A DNA stretch of 56,295 nucleotides from an uncultured Pelagibacteraceae bacterium (GTDB lineage: Bacteria; Pseudomonadota; Alphaproteobacteria; Pelagibacterales; Pelagibacteraceae): NCBI GenBank assembly GCA_902574705.1, contig CACGOM010000007.1, positions 1-56,295 on the forward strand. Direction: 5' to 3'. A program made the translations under genes and the position numbers. Position 1 is the first letter of the stretch. Every line of letters begins with the position of its first letter. Below, one piece after another: positions 25,826 to 34,771 of the stretch. The notes under the pieces were generated by a model, which saw nothing but the letters and a program-made list of their open reading frames with translations, was not told the DNA's origin and made no database searches.

Positions 25826-27040
25826 ATGGATATATTCAATTTAACAATGAATAAAGTTTTTTTAAATCTTGGAAAGCAGCCTCTAGCAAATTCATTTTTA
25901 ACTAATGTTAAAAAAAAAACTTTAGATCAAGAGTTTTTTTATAATTTAAAAATTTGTTTTAATACGAAAAACTTTTTAGTTTCTATACAAAAACCTGTAA
26001 ATCCAAAAAAGCAATATACTGACAAATATGCTCATAGAGCCTCAGAGTCGAAAACTATGAGATCAGCTTTTAAACTTGTTGCAAAAAAATTACATAAAAG
26101 ATTCAAGCCTAAAAAAATTATGGAAATTGGAAGTAATGATGGTGTGTTTTTAAAAAACTTTGATAAAAAATCTGTCATAGCAGTTGAACCATGTAAAAAT
26201 CTAGCAAAAATAACAAAAAAAAGATTTAAAACATACGATGAATTTTGGAATTTAAAACTTTCTAAAAAAATAATTAAACAAAAAAAGGAAAAAATAGATT
26301 TAATTTTTTCTGCAAATACAATTTCTCATATTCCAAATCTCAAAGAAACCTTTATGGGAATAAATAATATTCTTTCAGATAAAGGTGTATTAGTAATTGA
26401 AGATCCTTCTCTACAAAAAGTAATTAAAAACAATAGTTATGATCAATTTTATGATGAACATGTTTATGTTTTTTCAGCAATTGCAATTCAAAATATTGTT
26501 AAAAATTATGGTTTAAGACTTTTTGATGTAGAGCAAATTTCGACACATGGTGGTTCTAATAGATATTATATATGCAAAAATAACAGTAAGCACAAAAACA
26601 CATTAAGGCTTAAACATAATTTGATAAGTGAAAAATTCTTAAAACTTAATACGATTGAGAGCTACAAAAAATTTGCAAAAAGGGTTTTGAGCTCAAAATT
26701 AAGATTAGTTAAATTATTAAGAAAACTAAAAAAAAATAATAAAAAAATAATAAGTTATGGAGCTACTTATAAGTCAACAACTGTATTTAATTTTTGTAAA
26801 ATTGACACAAGATTAATTGATTATGTAACAGATACGACTGTAAATAAGCAGGGGAAATATACTCCCGGTATGCATTTAAAAATTATTGCACCTAATGAAG
26901 GTATTAACAATCATGTAGATTATGCTTTTTTAGGTGCTTGGAACTTTAAAAAAGAAATTTTTCAAAAAGAGAAGATGTTTTTAAAAAGAGGTGGTAAATT
27001 TATCACTCATGTTCCCAAGGTAATGATAATTGATAAATGA
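25826..27040 (+). CDS. NDP-sugar C-methyltransferase lacking the usual zinc knuckle
   Basis: The 404 residues show the three-part build of TylC3/NovU-type sugar C-methyltransferases: an N-terminal region (FLNLGKQPLANSF, then YTDKYAHRASES), a SAM-binding domain (KIMEIGSNDGVFLKNF near 105), and the C-terminal domain (SYGATYKSTTVFNFCKIDTR, later TPGMHLKI). The N-terminal zinc-binding CxxC pairs of the family are missing; only one Cys is seen, and no longer start exists because of an in-frame stop at 25802. Expected reaction: methylation at C-3 of a 4-keto sugar nucleotide. It overlaps the dehydratase gene by 4 bases. Confidence 0.85.
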   Translation: MDIFNLTMNKVFLNLGKQPLANSFLTNVKKKTLDQEFFYNLKICFNTKNFLVSIQKPVNPKKQYTDKYAHRASESKTMRSAFKLVAKKLHKRFKPKKIMEIGSNDGVFLKNFDKKSVIAVEPCKNLAKITKKRFKTYDEFWNLKLSKKIIKQKKEKIDLIFSANTISHIPNLKETFMGINNILSDKGVLVIEDPSLQKVIKNNSYDQFYDEHVYVFSAIAIQNIVKNYGLRLFDVEQISTHGGSNRYYICKNNSKHKNTLRLKHNLISEKFLKLNTIESYKKFAKRVLSSKLRLVKLLRKLKKNNKKIISYGATYKSTTVFNFCKIDTRLIDYVTDTTVNKQGKYTPGMHLKIIAPNEGINNHVDYAFLGAWNFKKEIFQKEKMFLKRGGKFITHVPKVMIIDK

Positions 27041-28299
27041 TTAAATTAAAATTATTAAAATGGATAAAAAAGCAAAATAAAGCACAAAAACTCAATGTAA
27101 AAAAAATTAAATTAAGTTCATTAACTAATTGGAAAATAGATAATCAACAAATTTACCATATAAGTAAAAAATTTTTCAAAATAATTGGAGTTAGAATCAA
27201 ATCAAATTTCTATGAAAAAAGCTGGGACCAACCTATTATATTACAAAATGAAATTGGCATCTTAGGAATTATAAAAAATATAAATACAAATAAATATCTT
27301 TTACAAGCCAAAGCTGAACCAGGAAATATAAATAAAATCCAAATTTCTCCTTCAGTTCAAGCAACTAAAAGCAATTATTCCAGAGTACATGGAGGTAAAT
27401 CGATTCCTTATTTAAAATATTTTTTAAAAAAGAATAAATATTTTTCACTACAATCCGAGCAAGCATTTAGGTATTATAAAAAATATAACTCTAATATAAT
27501 TTCATTTAGATCAAAGAATATTAGCTTATTGCCAACCTTCAGATGGTTTTCAAAAAAAGAAATTTTGTTTTTATTAAAAAAGAAAAATCTTATAAATATG
27601 GACACACTCTCAGTTTTTTCTTCATTTATTACAAAAAATAAGACTGAAAACCCTCTAAATAATAAAAAACAAATTAACAAATGGACTACAGCACTAAATA
27701 AAAAATTTTATCTTAAAACTAAAAAAATTAATTTAGGACAGTTAAAAGATTGGAAAATTAATGATAGAGATATAAGTCATACAAAAAAAAGTTTTTTTTC
27801 AATTATAGGAATAAAAGTTAAAACAAATAAAAGAGAAATTAAAGAGTGGTCGCAGCCAATAGTTCAAGGTTCAAAAATGGCATTTTCAGGTTTTATTATG
27901 AAAGAATTTAACAAAACAGATCATTATTTGTGCAGATATATACTTAAACCTGGGGCAAAAAATAATACATTCACATGTACCGCAAATACCTCAAACATTT
28001 CTAATTATATGAAAAATTCTAATATAGAAAAATTTCAAAAAAAAGTAATGAAGGAATATTTCTTTAATAAAAAAATTAATAAATCATATAACAATATTTT
28101 ATCTGATGAAGGTGGCAGATTTTTTCATTCACAAATTAATTATATTGCATGCAAATTAAAAAATAATCAAAGTATCAAAGTACCATCAAACTATATTTGG
28201 CTTTCAACAAATCAGATTATTGATTTAATTAAAAAAAAAAGAGTAGATATAGAGGCACGTTTATTATTTGGAATAATAAATTTTAAAGGAATATTATAA
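27037..28299 (+). CDS. NDP-hexose 2,3-dehydratase (EvaA/TylX3 family)
   Basis: The 420-residue protein consists of two homologous halves, as in known EvaA-family enzymes: LTNWKIDNQQIYHISKKFF...IIGVRIK...SWDQPII in the first half and LKDWKINDRDISHTKKSFF...IIGIKVK...EWSQPIV in the second. Signature segments include LLQAKAEPGN and SPSVQATKSNYSRVHGG. The family eliminates the 2-hydroxyl of dTDP-4-keto-6-deoxyglucose, the entry step to 2,6-dideoxy sugars. Coding is strongly Lys/Asn-rich. It is second in the plus-strand operon. Confidence 0.88.
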   Translation: MIKLKLLKWIKKQNKAQKLNVKKIKLSSLTNWKIDNQQIYHISKKFFKIIGVRIKSNFYEKSWDQPIILQNEIGILGIIKNINTNKYLLQAKAEPGNINKIQISPSVQATKSNYSRVHGGKSIPYLKYFLKKNKYFSLQSEQAFRYYKKYNSNIISFRSKNISLLPTFRWFSKKEILFLLKKKNLINMDTLSVFSSFITKNKTENPLNNKKQINKWTTALNKKFYLKTKKINLGQLKDWKINDRDISHTKKSFFSIIGIKVKTNKREIKEWSQPIVQGSKMAFSGFIMKEFNKTDHYLCRYILKPGAKNNTFTCTANTSNISNYMKNSNIEKFQKKVMKEYFFNKKINKSYNNILSDEGGRFFHSQINYIACKLKNNQSIKVPSNYIWLSTNQIIDLIKKKRVDIEARLLFGIINFKGIL

Positions 28300-28300
28300 A

Positions 28301-29212
28301 TTGAAAATATTAATTATAGGATACTCAAATATTGTTAGAAAAAGAATATTTAAACTTTTTCTAAAAAAAAATATAAAATTATTTATTGCCAGCAAATCAT
28401 TCAGAGGAGATATTATTGGAATAGAAAAACAATATAAATCATACAATTATGCTATTAAAAATAGCAAACCTGATTTAATTTATATCTCTTTGCCAAATTC
28501 CAAACATTTTTATTGGGCTAAAAAAAGCTTAAACAATAATTGCCACACAATTGTTGACAAGCCCATAACTAGTAATTTGAATGAATTAAAGTCATTAATT
28601 AAAATAGCAAAAAAGAAAAAAAAACTTTTATCAGAATCCACTTTTTTTAATTACCATTCTCAAGTTAAAAAATTAATAAAGATATATAAAAAAAATAAAT
28701 TAAATAATATTTTTGCAAAATTTATTATCCCTATGCCTGAAAAAAAAAGTATTCTTCTTTCAAGAAATTTAGGTGGAGGTGTGCTTATGGATATGGGTCC
28801 ATATATTTCTGCTATACCAAGGATATTTAATTTAAAAAAAATTATAACTAAGAACATTGTTATAAAAAAAAATAATAAAAAAATAATAACTTTTATTAAG
28901 TTTAAAATTAAATTTAAGGATTGCACATATAATGGTATATTTAAATTTGGCGGGAAATATAAAAATCAAATTGAAATTAACAAAGATTATGAGACAGTCA
29001 CAGTTCAAAGAGTATTTTCACCACCGGATAATGAGGTATTATTATTGAAAACAAAAAATAAAAATAAAACTAAAATTTTAAAATTTAAAAAAGAAGACTG
29101 CTTTAAAAATTATTTTGAAGAAATTCAAAAAAATTTAAAAAATAAAAAGTTTGACTTTTATTGTAAAAGAATGATTGCTGATTGTGAGTTTAGATCTAAT
29201 TTAACTTTATAA
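28301..29212 (+). CDS. Gfo/Idh/MocA oxidoreductase, likely dTDP-sugar 3-ketoreductase
   Basis: Starting at TTG two bases after the dehydratase stop, the 303-residue protein has an N-terminal Rossmann fold (LIIGYSNIVRKRI), the DKPITSNLNEL loop with the catalytic-type Lys-Pro, and a GGGVLMDMGPYISAIPRIF segment typical of this family. In 2,6-dideoxysugar pathways the partner of the 2,3-dehydratase is exactly such a 3-ketoreductase (TylC1, SpnN, UrdT type). The pairing with an EvaA-type gene supports that role. Confidence 0.82.
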   Translation: MKILIIGYSNIVRKRIFKLFLKKNIKLFIASKSFRGDIIGIEKQYKSYNYAIKNSKPDLIYISLPNSKHFYWAKKSLNNNCHTIVDKPITSNLNELKSLIKIAKKKKKLLSESTFFNYHSQVKKLIKIYKKNKLNNIFAKFIIPMPEKKSILLSRNLGGGVLMDMGPYISAIPRIFNLKKIITKNIVIKKNNKKIITFIKFKIKFKDCTYNGIFKFGGKYKNQIEINKDYETVTVQRVFSPPDNEVLLLKTKNKNKTKILKFKKEDCFKNYFEEIQKNLKNKKFDFYCKRMIADCEFRSNLTL

Positions 29213-29731
29213 ATTTTTAAAATAAGATTTTAAACTATTGGCATTTTTATCTCTTTTACTTACAATAGGTTTTTTAATAGGCCACTTAATCTTTAAATCC
29301 GGATCGGCATAATGCAGAGATCTTTCATCTTTTTTTGATCTGTAATCTGTGCAACTGTAACAAACAATATTTTCTTTTTTTAAAGTTAAAAAACCATGCG
29401 CAAAACCTTTTGGAATAAATACTGAGGTACAATTTTTTTCACTTAATTTGATGCCAAAATATTTTCCAAATGTTTTTGAATTTCGTCTTAAATCTACTGC
29501 CACATCAAATATTTCTCCTTTTATAACAGAAATTAATTTTCCTTGTGGTTTGTTAACCTGAAAATGTAGGCCTCTAAGTATATTCTTTTTTGATACAGAT
29601 GTTATTTGAAACTTGAAATGTTTATTAATTCTTTTTTCTAATATTAGCTCTCGTAAATATCCACGATTATCCAAGTGCCTATTTCCTTTAATAATCAATA
29701 TACCTTTAATTTTAGTTTTAATTATTTTCAT
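29207..29731 (-). CDS. rmlC: dTDP-4-keto-6-deoxysugar 3,5- or 5-epimerase (RmlC type)
   Basis: The 174-residue cupin has the family's RGLHFQ motif with catalytic His near residue 55, the KLISVIKGEIFDVAVDLR strand, PKGFAHGFLTL, and the CTDYRSKKDERSLHYADPD C-terminal part. It epimerises C-5 or C-3/C-5 of a 4-keto-6-deoxy dTDP-sugar. RmlC, EvaD and TylK types cannot be told apart by eye. Its start overlaps the DUF4422 gene by 4 bases, and its 3' end overlaps the convergent reductase gene by 6 bases. Confidence 0.88.
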   Translation of the reverse strand: MKIIKTKIKGILIIKGNRHLDNRGYLRELILEKRINKHFKFQITSVSKKNILRGLHFQVNKPQGKLISVIKGEIFDVAVDLRRNSKTFGKYFGIKLSEKNCTSVFIPKGFAHGFLTLKKENIVCYSCTDYRSKKDERSLHYADPDLKIKWPIKKPIVSKRDKNANSLKSYFKNL

Positions 29732-30537
29732 TTTCTTAAATCATGGAATAACACAGGCCATTCTAAATATTTTGTATTTTCTTTAAACCAATATGATAAA
29801 AATCTTTCGGCTAAAAACGCATAAATTCTTGTTTTGCCGTATCCTTCTAATTTAAAACCAAAAATATTTTCACATTTTTCCAACCATTCAAATAGAACAG
29901 AATAATATTCATTCATTATTTTTTTTGATCTCGTTACAAACATATTTCCCTGATTAAAAGAGTTTTTATTATTAATATATTCATAAAATTTTATTTTGTC
30001 ATTGTGATTAAGTAGTTCTATAGCTTTATCTAAAATACCGTTTCCATGAAACATATCAAAATGAAATTTTATATTTCTATATTTTTCATTAAAAATAGCT
30101 TTTGGATTTCTTAATATAGCAAGCTTACCGTATTTCATTACTTTACTCCATTTTAAACCTCTAACATCTAATTTGTCACCAATTATTGTTTCGTAATCAT
30201 TCCACTCTTCAGGAATTTCTTTTATAACTTGATCTGTAATTTTGTTGTTCGATTGTGACATATTTTTATTTTTCCAAAATCTTCTATATCCACAAAATCC
30301 AACCCATTCATTTTCTGGTATTTCTTTTAATAAATTTTTCCAAAAAAAATAATGAAATGTATATTCACCGTAATATTTATTTTTCTCAGATATATTAATA
30401 AGTATTTTATCAGTAATCCAATCAGATGAGAATTTAGCATCCCCTAAACCTACAGGAATATAATTTAAGTCTAATATTTTATGTAAAATTTTATCATCAA
30501 TACTAATACAATACATGTATTTGATAAAATTATTCAT
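29728..30537 (-). CDS. DUF4422 putative glycosyltransferase
   Basis: The 269-residue protein fits DUF4422: YYGEYTFHYFFWKN, EWVGFCGYRRFW, FHGNGILDKAIELL, NQGNMFVTRSKKIMNEYY and the C-terminal RIYAFLAERFLSYWF. The family sits in capsule and O-antigen loci and has a GT-A-like form. Here it lies between rmlA and rmlC in one operon, so it may attach the sugar made by the neighbours. No signal peptide or membrane segment is seen. Confidence 0.82.
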   Translation of the reverse strand: MNNFIKYMYCISIDDKILHKILDLNYIPVGLGDAKFSSDWITDKILINISEKNKYYGEYTFHYFFWKNLLKEIPENEWVGFCGYRRFWKNKNMSQSNNKITDQVIKEIPEEWNDYETIIGDKLDVRGLKWSKVMKYGKLAILRNPKAIFNEKYRNIKFHFDMFHGNGILDKAIELLNHNDKIKFYEYINNKNSFNQGNMFVTRSKKIMNEYYSVLFEWLEKCENIFGFKLEGYGKTRIYAFLAERFLSYWFKENTKYLEWPVLFHDLRK

Positions 30538-30548
30538 TAATAATAGGA

Positions 30549-31418
30549 TTAAATTTTAACAAGTTTTTTTAAGTATTCAGAATATGCACAATTGCCATAA
30601 AATTTAATGGCAGCTTTTAATTTCTTTTGGTTAATCCATTTTTTATTAAAAGCAATTTCTTCCAAGCAGGCAACTTTAAATCCTTGTCTATTTTCTATAG
30701 AAGAGACAAAGTTACTAGTTTTATAAAAATCATCAATTGAACCTGTGTCTAGCCATGCACCACCTCTCCCAATTAATTCAGCAGATAATTTTCCTTTTTT
30801 TAGATATTTATTCAATAAATCTACTATTTCTAGTTCACCTCTTTTTGATGGTTTTAATGATTTTGCAAGACCTGATACTTTGCTGTCAAAAAAATATAAT
30901 CCAGTAATTGCTAGATCAGAAATAAATTTTTTTGGTTTTTCTTTAATTTGTTTGATTTTTTTTCCATTTATCTTAGCTACTCCAAAAAGTTGAGGATTAT
31001 TTACCTTGTGGAGTAAAACTTTTGCACCATTTTTTAATTGTGTACATTTTTTAAGTATTGATGATAAATTTTGGCCATAAAAAAAATTGTCTCCTAAAAT
31101 AAGGCAAACATTTCTTTTATTTATAAATTTTTCTCCTAAAATAAAAGCATCAGGAAGACCTCTAGGATGATCTTGCTCTAAATATTGTATCTTAACACCA
31201 AAGTTATTTCCATTTGGAATTATTTTTTTATATTGATTAAGCTGACCTTTGTTTACAATTATTAATATATCTCTTATTCCAGCAAGCATAAGAATAGACA
31301 AAGGATAAAAAATCAAAGGTTTATCATAAATTGGTAATAATTGTTTATTTACCGCTTTTGTCAAAGGACTCATTCTAGTTCCTTTGCCACCTGCCAATAT
31401 AATTCCTTTTTTTATCAT
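30549..31418 (-). CDS. rmlA: Glucose-1-phosphate thymidylyltransferase
   Basis: At 289 residues this is full length. The nucleotide-binding loop LAGGKGTRMSPLT, KQLLPIYDKPLIFYPL, LILGDNFFYG and the C-terminal GGAWLDTGS all match RmlA, which makes dTDP-glucose from glucose-1-phosphate and dTTP. It overlaps rmlB by 4 bases. Typical RmlA has Ser in the loop (GGSGTR); here it is Lys, which does not remove the catalytic Arg. Confidence 0.94.
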   Translation of the reverse strand: MIKKGIILAGGKGTRMSPLTKAVNKQLLPIYDKPLIFYPLSILMLAGIRDILIIVNKGQLNQYKKIIPNGNNFGVKIQYLEQDHPRGLPDAFILGEKFINKRNVCLILGDNFFYGQNLSSILKKCTQLKNGAKVLLHKVNNPQLFGVAKINGKKIKQIKEKPKKFISDLAITGLYFFDSKVSGLAKSLKPSKRGELEIVDLLNKYLKKGKLSAELIGRGGAWLDTGSIDDFYKTSNFVSSIENRQGFKVACLEEIAFNKKWINQKKLKAAIKFYGNCAYSEYLKKLVKI

Positions 31419-32428
31419 TTTTTTAAACCAATTCTGCCTACTATATCCTTTTTATTTAAACTTGAAAAATATTTTTGATTTTCAAAATACCAATCGAATG
31501 TTTTTTTTAGACCAATATAAAAACTAATTTTTGGCTTCCATTTAAGTTTATGTTTAATTTTATTACTATTAATCGCATATCTCATATCGTGTCCTGGTCT
31601 ATCTTTGACAAATTTTACTTTAACGTTTTTTCCTAAAATAACTTTATTTTTTGCAACATTAATTAATTCTTTAACTACTTCTAAATTATTTAAATTATAA
31701 TTTGACCCAATATTATAAAACTCTCCAATATTTCCTGATTTAAAAATTTTTATTAAAGCCTCGCAATGATCTTCGACATATATCCACTCTCTTGAATTTT
31801 TACCTTTTCCATATATTGGTAAATTTTTGTTATTCAATATATTATAAATTAACTTTGGAATTAGTTTTTCAGGATGTTGTCTTGGACCAAAATTGTTTGA
31901 GCAATTAGTAACAATCGCTGGAATTTTAAAAGTTCTAATATATGAATAAACCAAATGATCTGATGAGGCCTTAGAAGCAGCATATGGCGAACTAGGTTTG
32001 TAAGCGTCATCTTCTTTTGATCGACCACGAATAACATCTCCATAAACTTCATCTGTAGAAACATGAATTAGTTTTATTTTTTTTTTTGAATTTCTAATGA
32101 TTTCTAAAATATTAAATACTCCTAGTATGTTTGAATAAATGAAATTTTTTGGTCCATCTATAGATCTGTCAACATGAGTTTCGGCTGCAATATTAAAAAT
32201 TCCATCAGGTTTATATGAGTCAATAATTGTTTTTAATTTATTTTTATTATTTAAGTCACATTTTATAAACTTATAATTTCTATTTTTTTTGTAATCTCGA
32301 GTATTATAAAAATTTGAGGCATATGTTATTTTATCAATATTTAATACTTTATAATTTTTTTTTAAAAGAATATTAATTAAATTACTTCCAATAAAACCAA
32401 GGCCACCAGTTACTAATATTTTGTTCAT
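31415..32428 (-). CDS. rmlB: dTDP-glucose 4,6-dehydratase
   Basis: The 337-residue extended SDR has the NAD loop TGGLGFIGSNLI, AAETHVDRSIDGP, the catalytic STDEVYG, Tyr-x-x-x-Lys in YAASKASSDH, and NNFGPRQHPEKLIP. It converts dTDP-glucose to dTDP-4-keto-6-deoxyglucose, the branch point used by the dehydratase, reductase, methyltransferase and epimerase encoded next to it. It is first gene of the minus-strand operon rmlB-rmlA-DUF4422-rmlC. Confidence 0.95.
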   Translation of the reverse strand: MNKILVTGGLGFIGSNLINILLKKNYKVLNIDKITYASNFYNTRDYKKNRNYKFIKCDLNNKNKLKTIIDSYKPDGIFNIAAETHVDRSIDGPKNFIYSNILGVFNILEIIRNSKKKIKLIHVSTDEVYGDVIRGRSKEDDAYKPSSPYAASKASSDHLVYSYIRTFKIPAIVTNCSNNFGPRQHPEKLIPKLIYNILNNKNLPIYGKGKNSREWIYVEDHCEALIKIFKSGNIGEFYNIGSNYNLNNLEVVKELINVAKNKVILGKNVKVKFVKDRPGHDMRYAINSNKIKHKLKWKPKISFYIGLKKTFDWYFENQKYFSSLNKKDIVGRIGLKK

Positions 32429-32475
32429 TATTTTTTTTACATCAATATATGAATTAAGTATACTTCTTAAATCCT

Positions 32476-33336
32476 ATGAAATTAAATTTACAAGATATAA
32501 CATTTATAATTGTTAGTTTTAGAGCTGAAAAAGTAATTCATAGTTGCATAGACTCATTGCCAGAAAATTCAAAAATAATTATTATTGAAAATTCAAATAA
32601 TATAAATCTCAAAAAAGATTTAGAGACAAAATATGACAACATTGAGGTAATTATTAATGAGAATCAAGGGATGGGAGCTTCGAATAATATTGGAATTAAA
32701 AAAGCTCAAACAAAGTATGTTTATATCCTAAATCCAGATGTTACTTTTAGAGAAAATACTTTTACGAATTTAGTTAATTCCTTAAATCTAATTGATGATT
32801 TTTCAATTATATCACCAATTAATGAAGATAAAAATTTACCAAATTACGAAGTTAAAAATAAATACTTTAATAATACTAGCGAAATATTAGAAGTTGATAC
32901 AATAGATGGCTTTTCAATGTTGCTTAATAAATCAAAATTTAAAGATGATCAATATTTTGATGAAAATTTTTTTTTATATCTTGAAAACACTGATTTATGT
33001 TTGAGACAAAAGATTAAGAATGAAAAAATATTTATAATTAAAAATTCATCAATTAAACATTTAGGTGCATATACATCTAAACACGATCAATCAAATAATA
33101 TTGAATACATAAGAAACTGGCATTGGATGTGGTCAAAATTCTATTATAATAAAAAACACCATGGTTATTTAGTAGCTTTTTTAAAAACATTTAATAATTT
33201 ATTTTCAGCATTTGCAAAATATTTGTTCTATTCAATTATTTTAAATGCTCATAAAAAAAATATATATAAAATGAGATTAAGCGGTCTTATTAGTTCAATG
33301 ATTGGTAAGAATTCTTATCTTAGACCTTTGAATTAA
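32476..33336 (+). CDS. Family 2 glycosyltransferase
   Basis: The 286-residue protein starts with a GT-A fold: FIIVSFRAEKVIHSCIDSL, the ENQGMGASNNIGIKKAQTKY segment, and the metal-binding motif (YILNPDVTF) near residue 90. The C-terminal part (WHWMWSKFYYNKKHHGYL) with a hydrophobic stretch is typical of rhamnosyltransferase-like enzymes working at the membrane. It is divergent from rmlB and is the last island gene, overlapping apt by 4 bases at its 3' end. Confidence 0.87.
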   Translation: MKLNLQDITFIIVSFRAEKVIHSCIDSLPENSKIIIIENSNNINLKKDLETKYDNIEVIINENQGMGASNNIGIKKAQTKYVYILNPDVTFRENTFTNLVNSLNLIDDFSIISPINEDKNLPNYEVKNKYFNNTSEILEVDTIDGFSMLLNKSKFKDDQYFDENFFLYLENTDLCLRQKIKNEKIFIIKNSSIKHLGAYTSKHDQSNNIEYIRNWHWMWSKFYYNKKHHGYLVAFLKTFNNLFSAFAKYLFYSIILNAHKKNIYKMRLSGLISSMIGKNSYLRPLN

Positions 33337-33857
33337 TGTCCTGGAAATGAAATAAGACTTTCCACTTTATAATTCTTAATTAATAAATCCTGACCACCTA
33401 AATCAAATAAATTAATAACAAAAATAAATCCCGCAACATGAGCTTTAGACATTTGTACTAACTTTGCTGCTGCTTCAGCAGTTCCTCCAGTAGCTATCAA
33501 GTCATCAATTATTAAAACTTTTTCATTTTGGCCAATCGAATCTTTATGGACTTCAATTGTTGCAGTTCCGTACTCTAATTCAAAATCAATAGAATGTACT
33601 TCAGCTGGTAATTTATTTTTCTTTCTTAACATTATAAAGGGTTTCTTTAATATATAGGACACAGCTGATGCAAAAACAAAACCTCTAGACTCAATAGCGG
33701 CTATTTTGTCAAAATCAAAAAGTTTTGATTTTTCAACTATTTGATCAATACATGAAGCAAAAGCTTCTTTGTCCTTAATTAATGTAGTTATATCTCTAAA
33801 TAAAATACCTTTTTTTGGATAATCTGGAATAGATCTAATAAATTCTTTTAAATTCAT
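33333..33857 (-). CDS. apt: Adenine phosphoribosyltransferase
   Basis: The 174-residue enzyme has PDYPKKGILFRDITTLI at the N-terminus, IESRGFVFASAV, and the PRPP-binding loop VLIIDDLIATGGTAEAA near residue 120. It joins adenine to PRPP to form AMP. It is divergent (41 bases) from mtnP, whose reaction releases adenine from methylthioadenosine, so the two genes make a salvage pair. Confidence 0.95.
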   Translation of the reverse strand: MNLKEFIRSIPDYPKKGILFRDITTLIKDKEAFASCIDQIVEKSKLFDFDKIAAIESRGFVFASAVSYILKKPFIMLRKKNKLPAEVHSIDFELEYGTATIEVHKDSIGQNEKVLIIDDLIATGGTAEAAAKLVQMSKAHVAGFIFVINLFDLGGQDLLIKNYKVESLISFPGH

Positions 33858-33898
33858 AATAGTAATTTATAAATACTAAATAGTTTAAATCTTAATAT

Positions 33899-34771
33899 AT
33901 GACAACACACAAATTAGCAATTATTGGTGGAAGTGGTCTTTATGATGTTGAGGAATTCAAACAAAGAGAGTTGCTTGATATAGAAACACCTTGGGGAAAA
34001 CCATCTGACCAGATATTAAAAACTAAATATAATGGTAAGGAGGTTTATTTTTTACCAAGACATGGAAGGGGTCATTTTATACCTCCTTCAAATATTAATT
34101 TTAGAGCAAATATCGATGCACTTAAACAATTAGGTGTAACCGACATTGTTTCAGTTTCAGCTGTTGGGTCTCTAAAGGAGAATCTTCCACCGGGAAAATT
34201 TATAATTATTGATCAATTTATTGATAGAACTTTCGCAAGAGTAAAAACATTTTTTGATGATGAAATTGTGGCTCATGTATCTATGGCTCATCCTACTTCT
34301 AATGGATTGATGAACGCATGCGAAGATGCAATTAAAAAATCAAATATAGATTATCAAAGAAATGGAACTTATGTTGTTATGGAAGGACCGCAATTTTCTA
34401 CATTAGCAGAATCTAATTTATATAGATCTTGGAAAGCGGATGTAATTGGAATGACAAATATGCCTGAGGCAAAATTAGCTAGAGAAGCTGAAATTAGATA
34501 TGCATCAGTTTCTATGGTTACAGATTTCGATTGTTGGCATCCAGACCATGAAAATGTTGATGTTCAGCAAGTAATTAAAGTTTTATTGGGAAATGCTGAA
34601 AAAGCAAAAATAATGATTAAAAAATTAATTGATAATTTTGAAGAACATATTGATCCAGATGATCCTGCAAACAACTGCTTAGATGTAGCTATAATAACTG
34701 CTCCAGAAAAAAGAACTAAAAAAACGATTGAGAAACTTAAAACAATAGCTGGAAGAGTACTATCTAAATGA
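33899..34771 (+). CDS. mtnP: 5'-Methylthioadenosine phosphorylase
   Basis: The 290-residue protein has IIGGSGLYDVEEF at the start, phosphate-binding LPRHGRGHFIPPSNINFRAN, and the MEGPQFSTLAES and GMTNMPEAKLAREAEI motifs, with TDFDCWH, typical of MTA (rather than inosine) phosphorylases. It splits methylthioadenosine into adenine and methylthioribose-1-phosphate. Its stop overlaps the mtnA start as ATGA. Confidence 0.95.
   Translation: MTTHKLAIIGGSGLYDVEEFKQRELLDIETPWGKPSDQILKTKYNGKEVYFLPRHGRGHFIPPSNINFRANIDALKQLGVTDIVSVSAVGSLKENLPPGKFIIIDQFIDRTFARVKTFFDDEIVAHVSMAHPTSNGLMNACEDAIKKSNIDYQRNGTYVVMEGPQFSTLAESNLYRSWKADVIGMTNMPEAKLAREAEIRYASVSMVTDFDCWHPDHENVDVQQVIKVLLGNAEKAKIMIKKLIDNFEEHIDPDDPANNCLDVAIITAPEKRTKKTIEKLKTIAGRVLSK

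Larger units (their letters stand above)
25078..33336. other. tRNA-adjacent deoxysugar/glycan island
   Basis: Nine genes from 25078 to 33336 all serve activated-sugar synthesis or glycosyl transfer. The stretch is visibly poorer in G+C than its flanks, with long A and T runs and Lys/Asn/Ile-heavy proteins. It starts right after the CAU tRNA and ends against the housekeeping gene apt. Together with the tRNA edge this suggests a variable, transferred surface-polysaccharide region. No integrase, flanking repeat, Wzx or Wzy is visible inside it. Confidence 0.65.

Noticed and set aside
25075-33340. Direct repeats (att sites) around the sugar island
   Set aside because: I looked for the tRNA 3' end near the right edge and saw no copy; no integrase is present.
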